A program made the translations under genes and the position numbers. A DNA stretch of 64,000 bases from Angustibacter sp049994355 (GTDB lineage: Bacteria > Actinomycetota > Actinomycetes > Actinomycetales > Angustibacteraceae). This document shows positions 1 to 8,187 of this stretch, in pieces (position 1 is the stretch's first letter; each line of letters begins with the position of its first letter). The DNA lies in NCBI RefSeq assembly GCF_049994355.1, contig NZ_CP188257.1:4092001-4156000 (forward strand). The letters are read 5' to 3'. The notes under the pieces were generated by a model, which was given only the letters and a program-made list of their open reading frames with translations, was not told the origin of the DNA and did no database searches.

Positions 1-151
1 ACGGCGCCGACGACCCGCCGCGCTCGAGGTCCAGCCCCGCACCCAGCTCGTGCAGAGCCCGCAGGATCAGCGCATGACTGCGCAGCAGGCCCAGCACCAG
101 CACGGTGAGCAGGACGATGGCCAGGCCCTCGGCGACGACGACAGCGAGCAC
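1..151 (-). CDS. Thioredoxin/TlpA-like (MauD-type) membrane protein, N-terminal fragment
   Basis: A GTG start at 151 lies three bases after the stop of the MauE-like gene, and the frame runs open off the left edge. The visible ~50 residues form a hydrophobic membrane anchor (LAIVLLTVLVLGLL) followed by SHALILRALHELGAGLDLE. That pattern is typical of the N-terminus of MauD/TlpA-type redoxins, which pair with MauE. The catalytic CxxC domain would lie outside the window, so the assignment rests on the anchor and on the neighbour. Probably co-transcribed with the MauE-like gene. Confidence 0.55.
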   Translation of the reverse strand, partial: MLAVVVAEGLAIVLLTVLVLGLLRSHALILRALHELGAGLDLERGGSSAP

Positions 152-154
152 GGT

Positions 155-712
155 TCAACCTCTCTGCGGAGCGCTCGCCGAGCGCACCGCGGCGGGGGTG
201 AGGGTGGGCAGGACGGCGATCACCAGGTAGCTCAGCGCTGCGACCAGCACGGCGAAGGCCGCGCCGACCAGGGCGAGCACGGGCTGGTCGGTCAGGACGG
301 TCCACGGTGCCGGGTCGGGCGGCGACGCGGCGACCAGCAGGCCGGAGGCCGCCAGCAGCAGCGTCGTGAGCAGGTGCGCCGGCGTGGCGGGGGTGTCCGG
401 CCGCCCGAAGCAGCCGCACGAGGCCAGGACGCCGCCCCGACGCAGCACGAGCAGCACGAACGCGGAGAACGCCAGGTAGCCGACCGCCACCAGGACGCCG
501 GTCACCCGGCCCGGCCGGACCACTGCGGCCACGCCCAGCAGCACCTCACCGGCGGCGAGCAGCCGGACCACTGGCCGGCGGGCGATCGGCGCGGTCAGCT
601 CCACCGAGCGCAGTGCCCGGACCAGAGGGAGCGGGTCCTTCAGCTTGGGAAGCCCGGCCAGCACCAGCAACCCGGCGGCAGCCAGGAACGGACAGATGGC
701 CGCGCTTCCCAT
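155..712 (-). CDS. MauE/DoxX-like redox-associated membrane protein
   Basis: 185 residues with four or five hydrophobic helices. A cysteine motif SCGCFG (Cys99, Cys101) sits just after a transmembrane segment, as in the MauE family. MauE proteins are thought to pass electrons across the membrane to a periplasmic or extracellular thioredoxin-like MauD partner. The partner is probably the fragment at the left edge, four bases downstream. Its placement after map looks like an independent small operon, because 37 bases separate it from map and no strong ribosome site is visible. Substrate unknown; there are no methylamine dehydrogenase structural genes here, so a general disulfide role is more likely than methylamine oxidation. 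Confidence 0.75.
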   Translation of the reverse strand: MGSAAICPFLAAAGLLVLAGLPKLKDPLPLVRALRSVELTAPIARRPVVRLLAAGEVLLGVAAVVRPGRVTGVLVAVGYLAFSAFVLLVLRRGGVLASCGCFGRPDTPATPAHLLTTLLLAASGLLVAASPPDPAPWTVLTDQPVLALVGAAFAVLVAALSYLVIAVLPTLTPAAVRSASAPQRG

Positions 713-749
713 GTGGCTCGACGTTACACGGCGCCAGCCGGAAGCTACG

Positions 750-1586
750 TCAGGTCAGCGGCGCGAATTTCGCGCCGAGCTCGGTGAGCTTCTGCTCGCC
801 GCCGTCCAGCGCCGTGAGCACCCACAGTCCGGCCTCGGTGACCGCCACCGTGTGCTCGAAGTGGGCGGCACGCGAGCCGTCCAGCGTGACGACCGTCCAG
901 TCGTCGGCGAGCACCCGGGTCTGCGCTGAGCCCCTGGTGAGCATCGGTTCGATGGCCACCGCCAGACCGGGACGCACGCGCACGCCCTTGTCGCGTACCC
1001 GGTAGTTGGGCACCTGCGGGTCCTGGTGCATCTCGGTGCCGATGCCGTGGCCGACGTACTCCTCGACGATGCCGTAGTCATGGTCGGCGGACAGCACGAG
1101 GTCCTCGACGGCCGCGCCGACGGCGTGCAGCCGCTCGCCCACCGCGAGGGCGGCGATGCCACGCCACATCGACTCCTCGGTGACCCGAAGCAGCTCGGTG
1201 TCCGCGGGGTCCGCGTGCTGGCTGCCACCCACGACCAGGCTGATCGCGGAGTCGCCGTGCCAGCCCTGCAGGATCGCGCCGCAGTCGATGGACACCACGT
1301 CGCCGTCCTGCAGCCGCCGCGCGCCCGGGACGCCGTGCACGATCTCGTCGTTGACCGAGATGCATACGGTGGCGGGGAACGGCGGGTGCCCGTAGCCCAG
1401 GAAGCTCGGCGTGGCGACCGCGTCCCGGATCGTCCGCTCGGCGAGCTGGTCGAGCTCACCGGTGCTCGTCCCGGCGACCGCGGCCTCGCGCAGCCGCTCG
1501 AGGGTCTGCCCGACGAGCAGCCCGGCCTGCCGCATCAGGCGCAGCTGGTCAGGCGACTTGTACTGGATCCGGTCGCGGCCGATCAT
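750..1586 (-). CDS. map: Type I methionine aminopeptidase
   Basis: Removes the initiator methionine from nascent proteins in the cytoplasm. The 278-residue protein has the pita-bread metallopeptidase fold. All five metal ligands are visible: Asp101 (VSIDCG), Asp112 (HGDSA), His180 (GHGIG), Glu213 (AIEPM) and Glu244 (HFEH). The substrate-binding His84 is in IVHGVP. It lacks the N-terminal zinc-finger/SH3 extension of some actinobacterial paralogues. The ATG at 1586 has GAGG a few bases upstream. It follows adk by nine bases, the usual secY-adk-map order at the end of the spc operon. Confidence 0.97.
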   Translation of the reverse strand: MIGRDRIQYKSPDQLRLMRQAGLLVGQTLERLREAAVAGTSTGELDQLAERTIRDAVATPSFLGYGHPPFPATVCISVNDEIVHGVPGARRLQDGDVVSIDCGAILQGWHGDSAISLVVGGSQHADPADTELLRVTEESMWRGIAALAVGERLHAVGAAVEDLVLSADHDYGIVEEYVGHGIGTEMHQDPQVPNYRVRDKGVRVRPGLAVAIEPMLTRGSAQTRVLADDWTVVTLDGSRAAHFEHTVAVTEAGLWVLTALDGGEQKLTELGAKFAPLT

Positions 1587-1595
1587 CTGCGGGCC

Positions 1596-2165
1596 TCAGC
1601 GTGCGGAGTCGATGGCGGCGACGAGTCGGCCGGTGACGCCCTCGACGTCCCCGAGGCCGTCCACGGCGACCAGTAGGCCGCGCTCGCGGTAGACGTTCAC
1701 CAGTGGTGCCGTCTCGTCCGCGTAGATCTGCTGGCGCCGGCGGATGACGTCCTCGGTGTCGTCCGTGCGGCCGTCGGTCTCGGCCCGCTTGAGCAGGCGG
1801 CCGACGATCTCCTCGCGGTCCACGGTCAGCTCGGCCACGACGTCCAGGGCGTGACCGCCCTCGGCGAGCATCGCGTCCAGCTCGTCGACCTGCGCCTTGG
1901 TGCGCGGGTAGCCGTCGAGCAGGAAGCCGGGCTCTGCGTCCGCCTGGGCCAGCCGGTCGCGGACCATCGCGTTGGTGATCTCGTCCGAGACGTAGCCGCC
2001 GCTGTCCAGGATCTCCTTGACCTGCACGCCCAACGGGGTGCGCTGGGAGATGTTGGCGCGGAAGATGTCGCCGGTGGAGACGGCGGGAATGCCGTAGTGC
2101 GCGGCCAGCCGAGCTGCCTGGGTGCCCTTTCCGGCCCCCGGCGGTCCGAGGATGACGAGACGCAT
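1596..2165 (-). CDS. adk: Adenylate kinase
   Basis: Interconverts ATP + AMP and 2 ADP. 189 residues. The P-loop GPPGAGKGT is at residues 7-15, the AMP-binding TGDIFR at 31-36 and DGYPRT at 84-89. The LID is the short form: about 27 residues of the long-LID enzymes are absent and there are no zinc cysteines, as in mycobacterial Adk. The ATG shares one base with the secY stop (TGATG), so translation is probably coupled. A long frame continues upstream through secY, but alignment of the P-loop to the family fixes this start. Confidence 0.97.
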   Translation of the reverse strand: MRLVILGPPGAGKGTQAARLAAHYGIPAVSTGDIFRANISQRTPLGVQVKEILDSGGYVSDEITNAMVRDRLAQADAEPGFLLDGYPRTKAQVDELDAMLAEGGHALDVVAELTVDREEIVGRLLKRAETDGRTDDTEDVIRRRQQIYADETAPLVNVYRERGLLVAVDGLGDVEGVTGRLVAAIDSAR

Positions 2166-3463
2166 CAGCGCAGGAACCCTTCGTAGTGCCGCTGCTGGAG
2201 CTGGGACTCGATCTGCTTGACGGTCTCCAAGCCGACCCCGACGATGATCAGGATCGACGTGCCGCCGAACGGGAAGTTGCCGCTGGCGTTGACCAGGGCC
2301 AGCGCGATCAGCGGGATGAGCGAGAGCACACCGAGGTACAGGGCGCCGGGAAGGGTGATCCGGCTGAGGATGTAGTCCAGGTACTCGGCGGTCGGCCGAC
2401 CTGCCCGGATGCCAGGGATGAAACCGCCGTACTTCTTCATGTTGTCGGCGATCTCGTCGGGGTTGAAGGTGATCGCCACGTAGAAGTACGTGAAGAACAC
2501 GATCAGCACGAAGTAGACGAGCATGTAGAGCGGGTGGTCGCCGCGCACGAAGTAGCGCTGCACCCAGACCACCCAACCGGTGGTCTTGTCGTGCTGGAAC
2601 TGGGCGATCAACGCCGGCAGGTACAGCAGGGACGACGCGAAGATGACCGGGATGACGCCCGCCTGGTTCACCTTGATCGGGATGTACGTGCTGGTGCCGC
2701 CGTACTGGCGCCGGCCGATCATGCGTTTCGCGTACTGCACCGGGACCCGTCGTTGGGACTGCTCGACGAACACCACTGCGGCGACGATCACCAGACCGAC
2801 CGCGACGACCAGCAGGAACACGCCCCAGCCCTTGGATGCCTTGATGGCCCACAGGGCGGTCGGGAAGCTGGCTGCGATCTGGGTGAAGATCAGCAGGGAC
2901 ATGCCGTTGCCGATGCCGTGATCGGTGACCAGCTCGCCCAGCCACATGATCAGGCCGGTGCCGGCGGTCATCGTGGCGACCATGATCAGGATCGTGGTCC
3001 ACGAGTCGCTGGGCACCAGGTCCTGGGCGCAGCCGGGGAACAGCGTCCCGGGGTTGCGGGCCACCGACACCAGGGTGGTGGACTGCAGGATCGCCAGGCC
3101 GATGGTGAGGTAACGGGTGTACTGGGTCAGCTTGGCGGTGCCCTGCTGACCCTCCTTCTTCAGCTCCTCGAACCGCGGGATCACCACGGTGAGCAGCTGG
3201 ACGATGATGCTCGCCGTGATGTAGGGCATGATGCCGAGCGCGAAGACGGACAGCTGCAGCAGCGCGCCGCCGCTGAACATGTTCACGACGCCGAGCAGCG
3301 AGTTGTCCTTGGTGAGGTCGATGCACTCACGCACGGCCGGGTAGGAGATCCCCGGCGTCGGCAGCAGCGAGCCCAGCCGGAACAGCACGATGATGGACAT
3401 CGTGAACAGGATCTTCTTGCGCAGGTCAGGCGTGCGGAATGCCCGTGCGAACGCGGTGAGCAC
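2165..3463 (-). CDS. secY: Preprotein translocase subunit SecY
   Basis: Pore subunit of the Sec translocon. About 432 residues with ten predicted membrane helices. Conserved pieces include FRTPDLRKKILF at the cytoplasmic N-terminus, the plug region with PGI, and IPLIALALV near the end. I chose the GTG at 3463, which gives the usual VLTAFARAFRTPDLRKK N-terminus and has GGAGG at 3468-3472, four bases upstream. An in-frame ATG at 3508 would add 15 residues without family support. It works with SecE, encoded far to the right at 52,076. A hairpin and 137 bases separate it from rplO, so it may have partly independent expression. Confidence 0.95.
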   Translation of the reverse strand: MLTAFARAFRTPDLRKKILFTMSIIVLFRLGSLLPTPGISYPAVRECIDLTKDNSLLGVVNMFSGGALLQLSVFALGIMPYITASIIVQLLTVVIPRFEELKKEGQQGTAKLTQYTRYLTIGLAILQSTTLVSVARNPGTLFPGCAQDLVPSDSWTTILIMVATMTAGTGLIMWLGELVTDHGIGNGMSLLIFTQIAASFPTALWAIKASKGWGVFLLVVAVGLVIVAAVVFVEQSQRRVPVQYAKRMIGRRQYGGTSTYIPIKVNQAGVIPVIFASSLLYLPALIAQFQHDKTTGWVVWVQRYFVRGDHPLYMLVYFVLIVFFTYFYVAITFNPDEIADNMKKYGGFIPGIRAGRPTAEYLDYILSRITLPGALYLGVLSLIPLIALALVNASGNFPFGGTSILIIVGVGLETVKQIESQLQQRHYEGFLR

Positions 3464-3476
3464 GAATCCTCCAAAT

Positions 3477-3488
3477 CCACCGCGGTGG
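3477..3488. repeat. 12-bp perfect palindrome just upstream of secY ribosome site
   Basis: CCACCGCGGTGG reads the same on both strands and ends five bases before the secY Shine-Dalgarno sequence. It could fold in the secY leader or bind a dimeric protein, but a palindrome of this size can arise by chance in 70% G+C DNA. Confidence 0.3.
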
Positions 3489-3527
3489 CGGCATTGACGG
3501 CCCGTCACGACGGACCTGCGGACGATA

Positions 3528-3564
3528 ACACCCCGGAACCCGGCTTTGGCGGGGTCCGGGGTGT
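3528..3564 (-). terminator. Hairpin between rplO and secY
   Basis: Ten-base arms (ACACCCCGGA at 3528-3537 and its exact complement at 3555-3564) enclose a G+C-rich loop in the 137-base gap between rplO and secY. No U-tract follows on the transcribed minus strand, so this is a partial terminator, a processing site or a U-less actinobacterial terminator rather than a classical one. It would separate expression of the ribosomal proteins from secY-adk-map. Confidence 0.5.
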
Positions 3565-3600
3565 CGGCCGTGAGCCCGGGTCGCGGGCTCGCTGCGCGGG

Positions 3601-4053
3601 TTAGAGCTCGGTGGCGCTGCCCCCGGCTGCGGCGATCTTGTCCTTCGCCGTGGCCGAGAACTTGTGCACCGTGACGTTCACGGCCACCGAGATGTCGCCG
3701 GTACCCAGGACCTTGACGGGCTCGCCCTTGCGGACCGCCCCCTTGGCCACGAGCTCGTCGACGCTCACGTCGCCGCCGTCCGGGAACAGCTCACCGAGGC
3801 GGTCGAGGTTGACCACCTGGTACTCCACCCGGAACGGGTTCTTGAAGCCGCGAAGCTTCGGCAGCCGCATGTGCAGCGGCGTCTGGCCACCCTCGAAGCT
3901 CGCCGGCACCTGGTAGCGCGCCTTCGTGCCCTTGGTACCGCGACCAGCGGTCTTCCCCTTGCTGCCCTCACCGCGACCGACGCGGGTCTTGGCCGTCTTG
4001 GCCCCCGGTGCCGGGCGAAGGTGGTGCACCTTCAGCGTGGTGTCCTTGGCCAT
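3601..4053 (-). CDS. rplO: 50S ribosomal protein L15
   Basis: Late-assembly large-subunit protein. 150 residues. The N-terminal Gly/Lys/Arg-rich tail carries the family pattern KTRVGRGEGSKGKTAGRG, followed by the globular domain with GGQTPLHMRLPKLRGF. Length is normal. Last ribosomal protein gene before secY; one base separates it from rpmD (4055), so the pair is tightly packed. Confidence 0.97.
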   Translation of the reverse strand: MAKDTTLKVHHLRPAPGAKTAKTRVGRGEGSKGKTAGRGTKGTKARYQVPASFEGGQTPLHMRLPKLRGFKNPFRVEYQVVNLDRLGELFPDGGDVSVDELVAKGAVRKGEPVKVLGTGDISVAVNVTVHKFSATAKDKIAAAGGSATEL

Positions 4054-4054
4054 G

Positions 4055-4237
4055 TCAGTCGACCTCCTGGTACGTCACGAGATGAGCCACCGTGGCGATC
4101 ATGCCGCGGATCTCGGGACGGTCCTCTTTGACGACGACGTCGCCGATTCGCTTGAGACCGAGCGTGCGCAGGGTCTCTCTCTGGTTCTGCTTGCCACCGA
4201 TCGTGGATCGGGTCTGGGTCACCTTGAGCCGTGCCAT
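4055..4237 (-). CDS. rpmD: 50S ribosomal protein L30
   Basis: 60 residues, the usual bacterial L30 size. The core LKVTQTRSTIG, QRETLRTLGLKRIGD and RGMIATVAHLV match the family. The ATG at 4237 overlaps the rpsE stop by one base (TGATG). Position between rpsE and rplO is the standard spc-operon location. Confidence 0.96.
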   Translation of the reverse strand: MARLKVTQTRSTIGGKQNQRETLRTLGLKRIGDVVVKEDRPEIRGMIATVAHLVTYQEVD

Positions 4238-4866
4238 CAGGCACCCATCCCAGCAGCCCGGGCCCGCAGCATCGCGGCCGGGGCCACGTGCTCGAGCGGC
4301 AGCCCACGGCGGGCGGCCACGGCCTCGGGGCGCTCAAGGCCCTTCAGCGCGGCCACCGTCGCGTGCACGATGTTGATCGGGTTGTCCGAGCCGAGCGACT
4401 TGCTGAGCACGTCGTGGATACCTGCGCACTCGAGCACGGCGCGCACCGGACCACCGGCGATGACACCGGTACCTGGAGCAGCCGGACGCAGCAGCACGAC
4501 ACCGGCGGACGCCTCACCCGTGATGGGATGCGGGATGGTGCCCTGGATGCGCGGGACCTTGAAGAACGACTTCTTGGCTTCCTCGACGCCCTTGGCGATC
4601 GCCGCGGGCACCTCCTTGGCCTTGCCGTAGCCGACGCCCACGGTGCCGTCGCCGTCGCCGACCACCACGAGGGCGGTGAAGCTGAAGCGGCGGCCGCCCT
4701 TGACGACCTTGGCCACCCGGTTGATGGTCACGACGCGCTCGACGTACACGTTCTTGTCGCCGGAGTCGCGGCCGCGGCCGCCGCCACCGTCACGACGGTC
4801 ACGACGCTCGTTGCTGCCACCGGCACCGGCACCGGCACCGGTTCCACGGCGCTGGGGTCCAGGCAT
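4237..4866 (-). CDS. rpsE: 30S ribosomal protein S5
   Basis: Small-subunit protein involved in decoding fidelity and mRNA unwinding. 209 residues. A 38-residue N-terminal extension rich in Gly, Arg and Asp (alternating Gly-Ala, then RRDRRDGGGG) precedes the S5 double-stranded-RNA-binding fold, which starts at VYVERVVTINRVAKV. The second domain contains TGVIAGGPVRAVLECAGI. The ATG at 4866 was chosen because the upstream continuation of the open frame lies antisense-like across rplR with no family similarity. There is a 55-base gap to rplR. Confidence 0.96.
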   Translation of the reverse strand: MPGPQRRGTGAGAGAGGSNERRDRRDGGGGRGRDSGDKNVYVERVVTINRVAKVVKGGRRFSFTALVVVGDGDGTVGVGYGKAKEVPAAIAKGVEEAKKSFFKVPRIQGTIPHPITGEASAGVVLLRPAAPGTGVIAGGPVRAVLECAGIHDVLSKSLGSDNPINIVHATVAALKGLERPEAVAARRGLPLEHVAPAAMLRARAAGMGA

Positions 4867-4921
4867 CAGACGTTCCTCTTCTCTGCGACTACGGAGTTGG
4901 CCTCGAGGGCGATGGTCGCCA

Positions 4922-5296
4922 TCACAGCGCCAGACCCCCCTCGCGGGCACCGTCGGCGATCGCCGCGACCCGGCCGTGGTACTTGTTGCCGGCCCGGTCG
5001 AAGACGACCGACTCGATGCCGGCGCTCTTCGCGCGGTCGGCGAGCAGCTCGCCGACCTTTCGCGCCTTGGCGGTCTTGTCGCCGTCCAACGCCCGCACGT
5101 CCGGCTCCATCGTCGAGGCCGACGCCAGGGTGATGCCCTGGGTGTCGTCCACGACCTGGACGAAGACGTGACGGGAGGACCGGGAGACGACCAGGCGAGG
5201 ACGCGCGGCCGTGCCGGAGATCTTCTTGCGGACACGCAGGTGACGACGGCCGCGTGCGGCCACCTTGCCCTTCGCCCGCTTGACGGTCACTGCCAT
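4922..5296 (-). CDS. rplR: 50S ribosomal protein L18
   Basis: 5S rRNA-binding protein. 124 residues. It has a basic N-terminus, then RPRLVVSRSSRHVFVQVVDD and the C-terminal VVFDRAGNKYHGRVAA typical of L18. Three bases from rplF; standard position between rplF and rpsE. Confidence 0.97.
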   Translation of the reverse strand: MAVTVKRAKGKVAARGRRHLRVRKKISGTAARPRLVVSRSSRHVFVQVVDDTQGITLASASTMEPDVRALDGDKTAKARKVGELLADRAKSAGIESVVFDRAGNKYHGRVAAIADGAREGGLAL

Positions 5297-5299
5297 GAC

Positions 5300-5839
5300 T
5301 TACTTCCCAGCCTTTCCGACCTTGCGGCGGATGTGCTCGCCGGCGTACCGCACGCCCTTGCCCTTGTACGGGTCAGGCTTGCGCAGCTTGCGGATGTTGG
5401 CGGCGACCTCGCCGACCTGCTGCTTGTCGATGCCCTGGACGCTGAGGCGCAGCGGGCCGTCGGTGGTGAAGCTGATGCCCTCGGGGGCCTTCACCGTGAT
5501 GGAGTGGCTGTAGCCGAGCGCGAACTCCAGGTCGGACCCCTTGGCCACCACGCGGTAGCCGGTGCCGACGATCTCGAGCTTCTTCTCGTAGCCGTTCGTG
5601 ACGCCCTCGACCATGTTGGCGATGAGCGTGCGGGTCAGACCGTGCAGCGAGCGGTTGCGACGCTCGTCGTCCGGACGGGTGACGTTGATCGTGCCGTCGT
5701 CGTCCCTGGCGACGGCGATCGGCGTGGCCACGGTGTGCGACAGGGAACCCTTGGGGCCCTTGACGTGCACGTCCTGGCCGTCGATGGTCACCTCGACGCC
5801 CGAGGGCACGGTGACAGGGAGTCGACCGATGCGAGACAT
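5300..5839 (-). CDS. rplF: 50S ribosomal protein L6
   Basis: Binds near the sarcin-ricin loop and the factor-binding site. 179 residues, two tandem alpha/beta repeats of about 80 residues. The N-terminus MSRIGRLPVTVPSGVEV and the C-terminal signature KPDPYKGKGVRYAGE are both intact. Between rpsH and rplR. Confidence 0.98.
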   Translation of the reverse strand: MSRIGRLPVTVPSGVEVTIDGQDVHVKGPKGSLSHTVATPIAVARDDDGTINVTRPDDERRNRSLHGLTRTLIANMVEGVTNGYEKKLEIVGTGYRVVAKGSDLEFALGYSHSITVKAPEGISFTTDGPLRLSVQGIDKQQVGEVAANIRKLRKPDPYKGKGVRYAGEHIRRKVGKAGK

Positions 5840-5851
5840 GGCTTCCCTCCC

Positions 5852-6247
5852 TTACCAGACGTAGGCGAGGACTTCCCCACCCACGCCCTTCTGAGTCGCC
5901 TGACGGTCGGTGAGCAGACCCGAGGACGTCGACAGGATCGCGACGCCCAGGCCGCCGAGCACCTTCGGCAGGTTGGTGGACTTGGCGTAGACCCGCAGGC
6001 CGGGCTTCGACACGCGGCGGATGCCGGCGATCGAGCGCTCGCGGCTCGGGCCGTACTTGAGCTCGATCACGAGCTTCTTGCCCACCTCGGCGTCCTCGAC
6101 GGCCCAGGAGGAGATGTAACCCTCCGCCTCGAGGATCTCGGCGATGTGGGACTTCAGCTTGCTGAACGGCATGGCCACGGAGTCGTGGTACGCCGAGTTC
6201 GCGTTACGCAGACGCGTGAGCATGTCTGCGATGGGGTCGGTCATCAT
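5852..6247 (-). CDS. rpsH: 30S ribosomal protein S8
   Basis: Primary 16S rRNA binder. 131 residues. N-terminal DPIADMLTRLRNAN and the C-terminal signature GGLGVAILSTSSGLLTDR match the family. Two successive ATGs (6247 and 6244) could start it. The outer one is kept because AGGAAA is spaced seven bases from it. In other bacteria S8 represses the spc operon through the rplE mRNA; no such site was tested here. Confidence 0.97.
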   Translation of the reverse strand: MMTDPIADMLTRLRNANSAYHDSVAMPFSKLKSHIAEILEAEGYISSWAVEDAEVGKKLVIELKYGPSRERSIAGIRRVSKPGLRVYAKSTNLPKVLGGLGVAILSTSSGLLTDRQATQKGVGGEVLAYVW

Positions 6248-6315
6248 CGGGCTTTCCTGCCCTTCCTCACCGTGGTTTCACGAGCCGAACTGGCTCAGGA
6301 CCTGCGGTGTAGTGG

Positions 6316-6501
6316 TTACCAGCTGCTCTTGGTGACGCCCGGCAGCTCGCCGCGGTGTGCCATCTCGCGAAGGCAGATGCGGCAGAGGCCGAACTTGCGG
6401 TACACGGAGTGCGGACGGCCGCACCGCTGGCACCGGGTGTAGCCGCGAACCTTGAACTTGGGGGTCTTGTTCGCCTTGTTGACGAGCGAGGTCTTGGCCA
6501 C
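6316..6501 (-). CDS. rpsZ: 30S ribosomal protein S14, zinc-binding type Z
   Basis: 61 residues. The four zinc cysteines are present as two CxxC pairs: Cys24/Cys27 (CQRC) and Cys40/Cys43 (CRIC). This is the short zinc-dependent paralogue; actinobacteria often encode a zinc-free longer copy elsewhere for zinc starvation. It lies one base after rplE and 68 bases before rpsH. Confidence 0.97.
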   Translation of the reverse strand: MAKTSLVNKANKTPKFKVRGYTRCQRCGRPHSVYRKFGLCRICLREMAHRGELPGVTKSSW

Positions 6502-6502
6502 G

Positions 6503-7090
6503 TCAGTTCTCCTTGAACGGGAAGCCGAGCTGCTTCAGCAGCGCACGGCCCTCGTCGTCGTTGGTCGCGGTCGTCACGACCGTGATGTCCATGCCGCGCA
6601 CGCGGTCGATCCGGTCCTGGTCGATCTCGTGGAACATCGACTGCTCGTTGAGACCGAAGGTGTAGTTGCCGTTGCCGTCGAACTGCTTCGGCGACAGGCC
6701 GCGGAAGTCGCGGATGCGGGGCAGGCCCAGGGATACCAGTCGGTCCAGGAACTCCCACATGCGATCCCCGCGCAGCGTGGTGTGCGCACCGATCGGCATG
6801 CCCTCGCGCAGCTTGAACTGCGCGATGGACTTGCGGGCCTTGGTCACGACCGGCTTCTGGCCGGTGATCGCGGTGAGGTCCTTGACCGCACCCTCGATCA
6901 GCTTCGAGTCGCGGGCCGCCTCGCCGACACCCATGTTGACGACGACCTTGACGACGCCGGGCACCTGCATGACGTTCCCGAAACCGAACTGCTCGGTCAG
7001 GTTCGCGATGATCTCGTCGCGGTACTTCTGCTTCAGCCGCGGTAGCGCGCGCGGCGTGCCGGTGGACTGCTCAGTGGTGGTGGCGGTCAT
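6503..7090 (-). CDS. rplE: 50S ribosomal protein L5
   Basis: 5S rRNA-binding protein contacting the P-site tRNA. 195 residues with conserved VVNMGVGEA, the ITGQKPVVTKARKSIA stretch, and GLPRIRDFRGL. The start overlaps the rplX stop by one base (TGATG). Confidence 0.97.
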   Translation of the reverse strand: MTATTTEQSTGTPRALPRLKQKYRDEIIANLTEQFGFGNVMQVPGVVKVVVNMGVGEAARDSKLIEGAVKDLTAITGQKPVVTKARKSIAQFKLREGMPIGAHTTLRGDRMWEFLDRLVSLGLPRIRDFRGLSPKQFDGNGNYTFGLNEQSMFHEIDQDRIDRVRGMDITVVTTATNDDEGRALLKQLGFPFKEN

Positions 7091-7455
7091 CAGACGTCCT
7101 TCCCCGACCGCTTGGCCACGCGCACGCGAACCGTGCGCTCGCGGCCGTCACGCTCGACGGTCTCGGTGCGGTACCCGGCCCGGGTGCGCTTCTTGGTCTC
7201 GGGGTCGACCAGCATGACGTTGCTGATGTGCAGCGCCGCCTCCTGGGTGATGATCCCGCCGGTCTTCGCGCCACGGCCGGACGTGCCGACCTTGGTGTGC
7301 CGCTTGACCTGGCGCACGCCCTCGACGAGCACCCGCTGGCGCTCGACGTCGACGCTGATCACCTTGCCCTGCTTGCCGCGGTCGCCGCCGTTCTTCTGCG
7401 AGCGGCCGGTGATGACCTCGACGAGGTCACCCTTCTTGATCTTGAACTTCGCCAT
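7090..7455 (-). CDS. rplX: 50S ribosomal protein L24
   Basis: Assembly initiator protein. 121 residues. A KOW domain at roughly 4-38 (KIKKGDLVEVITGRSQ... GKQGKVI) is followed by RVLVEGVRQVKRHTK, both typical. Two bases from rplN and one-base overlap with rplE. Confidence 0.97.
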   Translation of the reverse strand: MAKFKIKKGDLVEVITGRSQKNGGDRGKQGKVISVDVERQRVLVEGVRQVKRHTKVGTSGRGAKTGGIITQEAALHISNVMLVDPETKKRTRAGYRTETVERDGRERTVRVRVAKRSGKDV

Positions 7456-7457
7456 GG

Positions 7458-7826
7458 TCAGAGCACCTCCGGCGCAAGGGACACGATCTTCATGAACTTC
7501 TTGTCGCGCAGCTCGCGACCGACCGGCCCGAAGATGCGCGTCCCGCGCGGGTCGCCGTCAGCCTTGAGGATGACGGCGGCGTTCTCGTCGAAGCGGATGT
7601 ACGAACCGTCCGGACGCCGGCGCTCCTTGCTGGTGCGCACGATGACCGCCTTGACGACGTCGCCCTTCTTGACGTTGCCGCCGGGGATGGCGTCCTTGAC
7701 GGTGGCGACGATCACGTCACCGATACCCGCGTAGCGCCGACCCGAGCCGCCGAGAACACGGATGCAGAGGATCTGCTTGGCACCCGTGTTGTCGGCGACC
7801 TTGAGTCGCGACTCCTGCTGGATCAC
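7458..7826 (-). CDS. rplN: 50S ribosomal protein L14
   Basis: 122 residues, exactly the family length. Starts MIQQESRLKVADNTGAK; the signature GDVIVATVKDAIPGG and the C-terminal FMKIVSLAPEVL are intact. First gene of the spc-type block after a 61-base gap from rpsQ, where a separate promoter would fit but none is convincing. Confidence 0.98.
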   Translation of the reverse strand: MIQQESRLKVADNTGAKQILCIRVLGGSGRRYAGIGDVIVATVKDAIPGGNVKKGDVVKAVIVRTSKERRRPDGSYIRFDENAAVILKADGDPRGTRIFGPVGRELRDKKFMKIVSLAPEVL

Positions 7827-7887
7827 TACTAACTCCTGTCGTCGCGCTGGTTCTCGTCCAACGAGCCTTGCGGAACTGGTGTTTGGA

Positions 7888-8187
7888 CTACTTGGCCTTC
7901 TCGAGGATCTCCACGACGCGCCAGCGCTTGGTGGCTGACAGCGGGCGGGTCTCCATGATCACGACAAGGTCGCCGGCGCCGGCTGAGTTCTGCTCGTCAT
8001 GCGCCTTGACCTTGCTGGTGCGTCGCAGGACCTTGCCGTAGAGCGGGTGCTTGACCCGGTCCTCGACCTCGACCACGACGGTCTTGTCCATCTTGTCGCT
8101 GACGACGTAGCCGCGACGCGTCTTGCGGGCGGCGCGGTCGGCCTCGGTGCTGGTGCTCACAATGTCCTTCTCAGTCTTCTCGCTCAT
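7888..8187 (-). CDS. rpsQ: 30S ribosomal protein S17
   Basis: 99 residues. An N-terminal extension of about 22 residues precedes the OB-fold, which begins RRGYVVSDKMDKTVVVEVEDR. The signature KAHDEQNSAGAGDLVVIMET is intact. The ATG at 8187 overlaps the rpmC stop by four bases (ATGA). The open frame extends upstream only across rpmC and was not used. Confidence 0.95.
   Translation of the reverse strand: MSEKTEKDIVSTSTEADRAARKTRRGYVVSDKMDKTVVVEVEDRVKHPLYGKVLRRTSKVKAHDEQNSAGAGDLVVIMETRPLSATKRWRVVEILEKAK

Noticed and set aside
3464..3508. ATG at 3508 as the secY start
   Set aside because: It adds 15 residues not seen in SecY and has no ribosome site, while the GTG at 3463 has GGAGG.
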